A stretch of DNA of 64,000 bases from Lotus japonicus (taxonomy: Eukaryota; Streptophyta; Magnoliopsida; Fabales; Fabaceae), in NCBI RefSeq assembly GCF_012489685.1, contig NC_080045.1, forward strand, positions 8,333,648 to 8,397,647, given 5' to 3'. A model generated the notes under the pieces. That model searched no databases and was not told where the DNA came from. It saw nothing but the letters and a program-made list of their open reading frames with translations. Each line of letters starts with the position of its first letter. The stretch's first letter is position 1. The translations under genes and the position numbers were made by a program. Shown piece after piece: positions 55,601 to 64,000 of this stretch.

Positions 55601-57740
55601 AACCTTCCAAACCAGCCAATATACAGTTCACTAGAAAAAAGTGAAATGATAGTGTTGTGAGGAAAAACAAACCTCATAAACTCATGAGCATCCTCCTGTC
55701 TTCCATAACCCAGAGTACCACCAATATTAGGCAAACGAGAGAGAATATTCATTGGAGAAAATGCCTGTGAACTTTGCCTGGTTCTTTCAACGTGACTTTC
55801 AAATTCACATAGAAAGCACCAATCATTACAACTGCCTGAAAAGCCACCACCAACAAACATAAGTATGAGAAACAGTTAACATCCACAAAGCAACAAAAGG
55901 TCGGATTTATGGCATTACATTCTCTTCGGTGGCCCTTCTCCAACAAGTAGGCAATAAGTGGCCTTGTGAATGAGAGACACTGGAGAACCACATTTGCAAA
56001 GCAACTGCAAAAATTTGCAATAAGTGTCAATTTCTCCCCACATCCTCCAACCACAACTAATTACCAATAGCATAAATTTAAATCTTGGATTGAAAAGGGC
56101 ATACCTGTTTCCACAATTCAAGAGTCCACAAGGGGGAAATCCTGGCTTGTCCCAATTAAAAAATTTCACAAATTCTTTGTAAGGAAAAAGAGCCTGAAAA
56201 AGACAAATATGTGTTACTTCGGTACACAAGAGAAAATATACAAGACCTAACCTTGTAAAAAGAATATAGTCAATGGCATCGAGACAAGGAGCTAGAAGCG
56301 GTCAACACCTATTGCTGGTTGAGGTGCTGCCCCTTCAGTGAAGGGCATGTCTCTCTCGCCTACGGAATGTTTTTCCAGTTCAAGGTGGGCATGCCTTTAG
56401 TGTCTTATCAATGGTAAAGAGAAATTCTCTGAAATCTCAGCCTCTACCTGCTTCTAACTCTTCTAATAGTGAGCATATTAGAAAATTAACTAGTTTTTGA
56501 AGTTTTCGAAGTTTTCAGGCTTCTTACTATCTTACTGAAGTTTGCTATTCTTATTTTTTTTTCTAATGGTAATGCATTTTTTCACTAAGGTCTGTGCTTT
56601 TTGGCATCTTATGTCAAGGCGCTAAATGATGCCTTTAGCCTTTGACTATCTGGACCAAGCAAAGCATTATGTGATATTGTCAATAGTACAAGAGAAACTT
56701 ACATCTTTAGGCTGCTTGATTGGCCTGGAGCTAGAAGTTCCAAAACCAGGTACCAATGCGATTCCCGATCTTTTACCCCTGGAAGCCTTAAACCCGCCGC
56801 GATTAGTAACCCCATTTTGAGCCGAGTTCAAAGCACCAGTAGCTTCTTGAGAATATTTGCATTTTACATTATGCCCAGACTTCCAATGCGACTGTTGGCA
56901 TTCCGTTGAGCTGAAAAAAATCACCAATCACAAGTCAGACTAAATTCAGTTTCATTTCCTTCTTTTCCCATTTAAAAACAAATTCAAATTCCTATCAGAA
57001 TGAAAACAAAATGCACAAATATCTAAATTCCATCAGCAAACCAAGACTTTCATAACATTCACCAAGAAACAATTTTATTTCAATCCATTGTAACACATGA
57101 TTTCTGTTAAAGGTGACAAACTACCAACCAAAACTAACACAAGAGGCAACATCCTAGAAACCCTCACAAGATAAAAACAACCAAAACCCCATAATGAAAA
57201 CGATCACATTGGATAGTTTTTTTTTATTATAAGCAAATGTTAGTTGTTAGTAATGTTAGTAAATTAGTCAGGTTCGAACCCTGACCATTCATCTCACCCA
57301 ACCCTTGTGTCCCCTAGCTCTTACCACTCAACCTAACCGTCGGGACGATCATATTTGGATAGTAAATTAGTAATAATATCAATCACAAAAATAACAAGGC
57401 TAATAATAATAAAAATAGTAACAACAATAATAGTAAGGATTAATAATCATCAATTCATCATCATCATCATGATAATAATAATAACAATAACGAACCAGTA
57501 TCGGACGGCTTTGCAGCGGGAGCATCTCCGGGTGGCGTGGGCGGAGCAGACGGTGCAGACAGCGTTATCGGCGGCAAGAACGCCGGGCATTGAGGCGGAG
57601 GGAGAGTGGTGTTCGCCTTCAAAGTACTTGGAAGCAGTGTTCTTGACCAAAACGTGCAATCCAACGCAGATAACAAGAGCGTACAGTATCAATTGCAGGA
57701 ACCAATTCAGATCCCACGATACACTGGCCACAACAAGCAT
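52659..57740 (-). CDS. Ubiquitin-specific protease with MYND finger (UBP15-19 group, closest to UBP18/19)
   Basis: Eleven exons on -: 57496-57740, 56703-56910, 56105-56193, 55919-56004, 55673-55835, 55409-55532, 54972-55129, 54383-54467, 53880-54092, 53701-53762 and 52659-53385, all in phase, giving 719 aa. A hydrophobic segment (about 12-32) may anchor it in a membrane. A MYND zinc finger spans 62-99 (CTVC..CSRC..YC..C..H..C). The peptidase C19 domain runs from about 174 to 478: Cys box [17 protein letters not shown] (catalytic Cys182), two CxxC pairs of a zinc ribbon, and His box GHYICYIKD (His438) with RIDD (Asp454/455). The acidic tail 479-719 is low in complexity. The enzyme would cleave ubiquitin from proteins. 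The exact orthologue is from memory. Confidence 0.95.
53646..53671. repeat. (GA)n microsatellite in UBP intron 10
   Basis: About 12 GA units lie close to the donor of intron 10 (53386-53700). This is a common polymorphic motif with no assigned role. Confidence 0.9.
57217..57350 (-). mobile_element. tRNA-derived SINE, family B, in UBP intron 1
   Basis: On -, GGTTGAGTGGTAAGAGCTAG (A box) and GGTTCGAACC (B box) are followed by ACTAATTTACTAACATTACT and a T/A-rich tail at the left. It is inserted in intron 1 (56911-57495), the same orientation as the gene, and leaves splice sites intact. Confidence 0.8.
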
Positions 57741-57900
57741 CTACGTCGATCGTTTCTTGCACGCTTTTTCATTGATTAGGGTTTTCTTCTTCTTTCTGAA
57801 TTCTTCTTCTTCACTCTCTTCTTTCTTTCTTTCTTTCTTTCTTTCTGTTTCTGTTCTATGATCTTCTTCTTCTTCTTCTTTTCTATTAATATTTCGAATT
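57741..57900 (-). promoter_or_regulatory. 5' leader of the UBP gene with CTTT/CTT microsatellites
   Basis: The region just upstream of the ATG is CT-rich on + (GA-rich on -), with a CTTT run at about 57818-57846 and a TTC run at about 57860-57880. Such tracts are common in plant 5' leaders. No clear TATA box was identified. Confidence 0.5.
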
Positions 57901-60264
57901 TGGACAAAGATTTCATGTTATTACTTAATATTTAAGTAAGCGTGACGCAGATATTATTATAGGATGCTAATGATAATTAAGAATATAATAAATTCACTTT
58001 TTTCTTCTACAAAGCTCTACACATAGGAATCGAATCATTCAGCAATCCTTAAAATCGAACATACAATCATTATTCATTAACTACTAACAATCTTATAATA
58101 TTTTTTAAATTTGATGAAAATCTTGGCATATTTAGTTTAGTTTTAAATTCAGTAGGTTAATATAGGGGAGGCATATTTTTTAAGGGTTAATTAATCTTTG
58201 ATTTTGTAACCTAGTTTGATTTTAGTCTATTAACAGAAAAATGAAGTTTAGTGACGATCGTTTTTATAATTACTGATTATTTATGTCTGTCATTAAACGT
58301 CATTTTTCCGCCAAATGTCTAAAATCAATTTCGCTTACAAATTAGGGAGTAATTTGACATTAACTCTTTTTAAAGTATAATTTTTTTTTATAAAATTAAA
58401 GGAAAAGAGTGTACACAGGTTGCCAAAAGACCAATCAAAAAATCTCAAAACTCACCCCAAACAAAACACTCAACCAAGGTAACCTATACAACCAAAACCA
58501 CCCTTAACCAGAATGATTGACCTTAACTAACTCCACTATATGCTTAATCATGACGTATGCTACCTCTATACTTCCATCAACCTATATGTTTCCCAAACAA
58601 CCAAGTTTGTCGAGCCTTGGTCATGACTCTGAACTCCCCATCCAGGGGATTAACACTCCACACTCTATTATCAACCGACTCCTTTAACTTGTTTTTTCTC
58701 CCCTCTAGTTGCCTTCGACGACTCATGATTGGCGCCCTAGCCCTTTATCAAATTCAAATTGAAAATCAATTTGAAGGTTAATGCTAATGGGAGTGAATCA
58801 AGGGGATGTCTCCTTGACTTTCATTATGAGGGGACTTGGTTTTGAATGCAAAGATTTTATAAGGACTATTTTGAAAATAAAATCTCTCTTATTTAAGTCC
58901 TTAAGGGTTGATTTATAAACTCCTAAGTAAAATTTTAATTGCATTTTAATGGAGGATTAAAGCATGAAATAAATGACATTCCAGACAAGAAATAGAAGAA
59001 GAAAATAATTGCAAGAAGGCCCCTTCGTTTTTTTAGTATTGTACCCATGTTGAGAGAGGTTGTTTCTCAACATTTCTTATATATTATATATATATTTCAC
59101 TTCAAAAAAAAATGCATTCAATTTTGTAGGAAAAAATGCATTCAATTCTCCCTTTAATGCATTGTCCTCATACCTCCACTATAATTACAGAGACCTTGAG
59201 CATTTGCATTTTCCATACTAAGAGCTCTCCTCTCCTCTCTATCTGGCGTGAGCTGTCTCTCCCTCTATTGTTTTCATTCAAAGTATGCTCTATGGTTGCA
59301 GTTAAACTGATCTTCCAGACCATAAAAGAATGATCATTTGATTGAGTAATCAAGGAAAAGTTTGTGAAAATGGTATTTTTATTCAAAGTGTTCTTGAGAT
59401 GTTCTTCAATATTTAAAGCAAAAATATTTTAGAAAAGATGTTTGATCTTGTAAAAAAGAATGTTTTGAGTTTTCAATGTTTTGAAAAAAGGTTAGTAATA
59501 AGTGACCCTCGAGAAATCAGGGTGCTATACCTATGCTTTAAAGAGCGAGAGTGAAGAGAAAAGAAAAAAGACTTAAATGAAAAGATACATGATCATGAGT
59601 CTTCAACGTCTACCCGTCAATGTGATAAAGTATTTGGAAGTAAGGATTGAGAGTACTTTGATATGATTAGCTCTATCTTGTACAACTAGAGATGAATCGT
59701 TCTTAGATAAAAGCAAAACCAGTGTAGAAGATTTTTCCAATTTTTTCTTTGTTATAGTGTTTTTTTTGTCAATCTTTGTTATAGTGTTTGCTATGTGAAA
59801 TGCTGAAGCATAGGTTGGGACTTGGGAGTTGAGTGTACTACAGCTACTTGGGCCTATAGGTAGTAAAAAAAATTGGGGGCCTTAGGCATGGGCCTTAATG
59901 GCAAAAGCTAGTTTGGTCGGCATTAAAATGAGCATCGGCATGCTATATGTAACCAAAACCGTGCTGCGATCATAATTAATTGAACACGACCATGGTGAGA
60001 CCTTGAAATACTTTTAAGTTGCTATTTAGTAAGAGAAGAAAGTCATCAGGACTCCTAAAAGGATACTCTAGTTCTTTAGAAAATTAATTATATAATTAAA
60101 AGATAAAGGTTTTTTTTAAGCAAAGATCAAGTTATATTGGGAAGTTAGGTTTTGACTGAAAAAAAGGAACATAAACCATTCTTACTCTTCGTACATGGAT
60201 CTCTTCGTAACAAAAAGCAAATGTCAGTACTTTTTTAAAGATTATGTTAATAAGTAATGTTTAA
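57901..60264. other. Intergenic DNA, no supported gene
   Basis: About 2.4 kb of AT-rich sequence. Frames such as 58557-58781 (+) and 59136-59386 (both strands) have no recognisable domain. A short (TA)n run lies near 59080-59095. Confidence 0.45.
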
Positions 60265-60378
60265 TTGTTTTACTTGCGAATGGGTATCGTTTATTAGTTT
60301 GCTAACAGCGGAATGATTAATTAATCTCACGATCGTTGATTGACACCGAAAAAATATATAAATAGTAGTTTCTTCAAA
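60265..60378 (+). mobile_element. Degenerate SINE, family A
   Basis: GATTAATTAATCTCACGATCG followed by GTTGATTGACACCGAAAAAA and an A-run matches the 3' half of the element at 2655-2832. The 5' A/B-box half is diverged. Confidence 0.45.
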
Positions 60379-60586
60379 AAAAAAAAATCGCGCTAAAAAA
60401 TTCATTCTAGTGTTCTAAAAATGTTAGTGCTCGTTAGAAACTAACAATATAATAGTGATGTTAATAAGTAATTATTAATACATTTTGTCGAGATTACAAA
60501 CCGCTGATATTGGTATATTATATTTCTACAAATAATTTGAAGTTGCACAATGTTTTAGTTAACATTTTTTTAGAAGCAATACATAG

Positions 60587-60661
60587 TAATCAATATCAAT
60601 ATCAATATCAATATCAATATCATCAATATCAATATCAATCAATCAATCAATCAATCAATAT
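60587..60661. repeat. (ATCAAT)n / (ATCA)n microsatellite
   Basis: About eight ATCAAT-type hexamers are followed by five CAAT tetramers and a short TA run. It is a compound, slippage-prone array. Confidence 0.95.
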
Positions 60662-60686
60662 ATATATTAGAAAAGAAGAACTTCTA

Positions 60687-60752
60687 TAGTGACGTGTCAG
60701 CACCAGATTCATTCTTAGTGACGTGTCAGCACCAGATTCATTCTCATAAAAA
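60687..60752. repeat. 32-bp tandem duplication
   Basis: AGTGACGTGTCAGCACCAGA followed by TTCATTCT occurs twice in succession. The CACGTGTCA word nearby (60759) is similar. This is the left edge of the AT-rich repeat field. Confidence 0.85.
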
Positions 60753-60778
60753 TTATTCCACGTGTCAAATTGTTAGAG

Positions 60779-60925
60779 GGTATAATTTTCAATTGATATA
60801 TGTTTTAATTTTATATATTCTAAACTAATTGATTGATATTATTTTAGAAGATATAATTTTCAATTGATATATGTTTTAATTTTATATATTCTAAAATAAT
60901 TGATTGATATTATTTTAAAAGATAA
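60779..60925. repeat. Tandem duplication of about 76 bp
   Basis: TTTTCAATTGATATATGTTT through TGATTGATATTATTTTARAA is repeated twice with only a few differences. Confidence 0.85.
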
Positions 60926-60939
60926 GATTTGGTCTTTTA

Positions 60940-61790
60940 ATTTATTTTAAATTTATTTTTAGAATATATTAATTAATTTTTATTGAATTTTCGATTTTTT
61001 TTATTAATTCGGAATTTTATGAGTTTTTATTGTGATTTGCTAGATTTTGTTATTTTTTATCTATCTTTATTTAGTACCTTTTTTAATATTAGATTTTATT
61101 GAAATTTAGGTTGTTTATTTCTTAATTTTATCTTATTATTTATTTAATTTTAATTCCAGAAATATTTTATTTTATTTTTAGAATGTATTAATTAATTTTT
61201 CTTGAATTTTCGGATTTTTAATTAATTCAGGATTTTATGAATTTTTATTAGGATTTGCTAGATTTGGTAGTTTTTATCTATCTTTATTTAGTAACTCTTT
61301 AAATTTTAGATTTGATTAGGATTTAGGTTGTTTATTTCTTAATTTTATCTTATTATTTATTTAATTTTTCTTCCGGGAAATATTTTATTTTATTTTACAT
61401 TTATTTATGTAGTATAATAATTAATTTTATTGAATTTTCGGATTTTTAATTAATGCAGGATTTTATGAGTTTTTATTGTGATTTGCTAGATTTTGGTAGT
61501 TTTTATCTATCTTTATTTATTATTTATTTAATTTTAATTTAATGAAATATTTTATTTTATTTCTGAGTTATTTTTAGAGTATAAATAATTTTTATGGTAT
61601 TTTTATTGAATTTTCATATTTTTATTTAATTCAGGATTTTATGAGTTTTTATTGTGATTTGCTAGATTTTGGTAGTTTTTATCCATCTTTATTTGGTACA
61701 TTTTTTAAGTTTAGATTTGATTATGATTTAAGCTGTTTATTTCTTAATTTTATCTTAATTTATCTTATTATTTATTTATTGCTAATTCTA
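60940..61790. repeat. AT-rich tandem array, about four units of roughly 210 bp
   Basis: Each unit contains TTATTGAATTTTCGGATTTT, GGATTTTATGAGTTTTTATT, TGATTTGCTAGATTTTGGTA and TTTATCTATCTTTATTTA in that order. Units start near 60970, 61185, 61425 and 61590 and differ by small indels. A further + unit lies at 63040-63185 and an inverted one at about 63295-63445. Confidence 0.85.
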
Positions 61791-62992
61791 AGAAAAGGGA
61801 GTTGATTTGGTGCTGAGGGTCCACAAAGCTACCTTGGACACGCAGAGATTTGATAGCTGTTATTTCTACCTCTGCCACATGTCGCGATTAGGACAGAGGT
61901 ATGCCGTAAGATGATGTTACGTGAAGTAGAGTTTATCATATTGTGATTGATGGTTTGTGCCATTTCAGTTTATCCTTTGTTCGTAATTTAATCCTGGATT
62001 CTTAAATTTCACATATTTTGTGTGTTTCGATCCAAAAGTTTACAAATGTTTGCATATGCAAGGGACCCTTTAACGAATTATTGTTGAAGACGTAATGTTT
62101 TGATTCTGATGTAATGTTTTTTCTATTGTTCTTCTTCCGCTTTCGTATTTTTTTAAACCAGATTTTAGTATAGTTTGTAGAAATTCATGAAACTTAGGAT
62201 AGCCTGAATTTATATTCATTTCTCAAATTTTACTCCTTTTTATTCATCATGTTTGAGCTGTGTGTATTAGCATAATATTTGCACTGTATGTGAATGATGC
62301 ACAACTTACTAATTTTATGTTTTTTTTGATGCACGGGTCAGTCAAATTGATGAAATCATATGAATAGCTCATATTTAATCTTCATGAGTATGTTTAGCCC
62401 ATTCTTAAGGTTGGTTCATGTTTTCCTCAAACTCATCAATTTTGCATATAATCATGTTTTAGTATGCCAATTAGGTGACTTATCTTACTTTGCTCTATAT
62501 ATTTCCTTAAGTTCGATTTAAATTGATTGTTAGTATAAGTTCATTGGTGAAGTAACCACAATTATTTTGGGTGAGAGAATTATTTTGTTTTTTTCTCACA
62601 TATATAGATAATTTGTCGGGGTGTGCACATGTGGGGTATTACACCATTTTTTGTTTCTCTTGACTGAAATGTGACTTTGATTTTTTGTTTCACAAGGGTT
62701 CCACCCCAAGATTCACAAATACACTAGATACAATTTTTTCACCACAGTCCTTTCAAATTGGTGAAGGGAGATTTTTTGTTCTTCAAGACTTCATTTTGGG
62801 TTTCTGTTTCAATCTTCTGCATGAATTGATTTTGTTCTTCAACTAATTGTAAGACGTCATATGCTTCAAGGATTCCTGCTTTTCTCTTCTTAATCAAAAG
62901 CAAAAGGATTGAGGAAAAGAAAATCTTCTGGGGTGCAGAATATTCACTTATTGGATCTGTTTTCAATTTTTTGAGGATTATTTATTTGGACC
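61791..62992. other. Spacer within the repeat field
   Basis: About 1.2 kb less repetitive DNA. The - strand frame 62739-62966 (75 codons) has no recognised domain; on + this stretch could be the former upstream region of the LOB-domain scrap. Confidence 0.4.
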
Positions 62993-63046
62993 ATGATATC
63001 AGGTCGTTGTGCAGCTTGCAAAAACCAGAGAAGGAAGTGCCTTCCA
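62993..63046 (+). pseudogene. LOB-domain (LBD) gene, 5' scrap
   Basis: ATG at 62993 begins MISGRCAACKNQRRKCLP. This contains the C-x2-C-x6-C part of the LOB-domain zinc motif (C-x2-C-x6-C-x3-C) seen at the N-terminus of all LBD transcription factors. The fourth Cys and everything after it are replaced by repeat-field sequence (TAATTTTTATGGTATTTTTA). No other part of the gene was found in the window. Confidence 0.7.
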
Positions 63047-63450
63047 GTAATTTTTATGGTATTTTTATTGAATTTTCGAATTTTTAATTAATTCAAGATT
63101 TTATGAGTTTTTATTGTGATTTGCTAGATTTTTGTAGTTTTTATCTATCTTTATTTAGTACCTTTTTTAATTTTAGATTTGATTTAAAAGATTTGTCCTA
63201 ATTATCTAAGATTTACCTAGATTACTCCTTATTAAATTTATTTCATCATGATTTAAATAGATTATTAATATCTGAAAAAAAATTTCATAAAATTTTAAAA
63301 GATTAAAAAACTAAAAATTCAATAAAAATACCTTAAAAATTAATTAATAAAAACTACCAAATCACAATAAAAACTCATAAAATCCTTAATTAAATAAAAA
63401 TCCGAAAATTCAATAAAAATAAAATAAAATTTAACCAATACTCTAAAAAT
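63040..63450. repeat. Outlying units of the AT-rich array, one inverted
   Basis: One direct unit (63040-63185) and one inverted unit (63295-63445; for example CTACCAAATCACAATAAAAA) lie around a short spacer, so this part can fold back. The segment TTAAAAGATTTGYCYTAATT followed by ATCTAAGATTTACCTA occurs at about 63184 and again at about 63554. Confidence 0.8.
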
Positions 63451-64000
63451 AAACTTTTTCTTCACCTAAAATTTATTTCCATAACAAATCTTGAAACCAA
63501 TTTTTTAAATTTAATTTTAAATTTGAGAAACTTTTTCATAAAATATTAAAATCTTAAAAGATTTGCCTTAATTATCTAAGATTTACCTAAATTGCTCCTT
63601 ACTAATACTACATCAGTCATCTCCTCCCCTACATGTCTCTACTGTGAACCGGTTGGCATGGAGGAAAAATGAGGAAGATTACTCGAGTATGCAACTTGCT
63701 TTATGTGGTGCTGATAATTGTGTAAGTTGATAATTGTGTAAGTGTTTGACATAAATGTTTATGCTTCGCTTCCTAAAGGTTATTTTTTGTTGCTGAATTT
63801 GATTGACCTAATTAGTGAGCACTATATTTGGTAGTGTTGATTCAATTCCTAAAAGTCATGTCCTTTAATTTTCTCTTAATTTGTTCATTGCTCCCTATTT
63901 TGTGATTCTTTTGTTTAATTTCATATATGCTTTAGTATTTGTTGGTGGTTTCTGTGATGCTTCCATATCTCTTAAATAAACTAATGCTGTGATGCTTCCT
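63451..64000. other. Right-edge intergenic DNA
   Basis: No gene or element end was recognised apart from the repeated word noted for the array. The window ends in unremarkable AT-rich sequence. Confidence 0.4.

Overview
The window is nuclear DNA of a flowering plant, most likely a eudicot and possibly a legume (the clade is inference). It is AT-rich, its genes have many exons with GT-AG introns, and it is packed with plant-type small transposons: Stowaway and Tourist MITEs, tRNA-derived SINEs, a TRIM, Ty1-copia pieces, L1-type LINE tails, hAT derivatives and CACTA remnants. I found no operons, CRISPR arrays or bacterial features.

Four genes can be assembled completely, with all splice sites in phase. 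An ALKBH9-type 2-oxoglutarate/Fe(II) RNA demethylase lies on + (7374-10900, 6 exons, 557 aa). An AIP2-type RING E3 ubiquitin ligase lies on - (22333-24908, 5 exons, 314 aa). An F-box/beta-propeller protein lies on - (28273-29493, 406 aa, uninterrupted CDS with a probable 5'-UTR intron). A MYND-finger ubiquitin-specific protease lies on - (52659-57740, 11 exons, 719 aa). Three of the four belong to the ubiquitin system (E3, SCF adaptor, deubiquitinase), but they are separated by many kilobases of repeats and I see nothing that links them functionally.

Several genes are decayed. They are a metacaspase-like gene (3405-4111), a plant-mobile-domain (MAIN-like) gene (19064-20895, -), an HD-Zip class IV homeodomain/START gene (48264-51040, +), a 5'-truncated RPS8 retropseudogene (about 43448-43860, +) and a 5' scrap of a LOB-domain gene (62993-63046). 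An unrecognised small secreted-protein-like ORF pair sits at 34230-34730 (-).

Layout: 1-7.3 kb is transposon remnants (Ptta-like, Stowaway, SINE, LINE tail, CACTA TNP2) plus the metacaspase-like pseudogene. 7.3-11 kb is the ALKBH9-like gene. 11-22 kb is MITEs, SINE, hAT, LINE RNase H, a large imperfect inverted duplication at 17.1-17.6 kb and the mobile-domain pseudogene. 22-25 kb is AIP2, followed by MITEs, then the F-box gene at 28-30 kb. 30.5-32.5 kb is a nest of a hAT and two Tourist elements inside a Stowaway. 32.7-40 kb holds copia fragments, Helitron-like ends and a rearranged TRIM/copia complex inside CAC-rich DNA. 42-46 kb is a direct duplication, one copy split by a probable solo LTR, with the RPS8 pseudogene between the copies. 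48-51 kb is the HD-Zip IV pseudogene, 52-58 kb the protease gene, and 60-64 kb an AT-rich tandem repeat field carrying the LOB-domain scrap.

I did not find a clearly undescribed biological system. The most informative novelties are structural: the TRIM/copia complex, the nested transposons, the inverted duplication, and the eightfold peptide repeat at the C-terminus of the demethylase.
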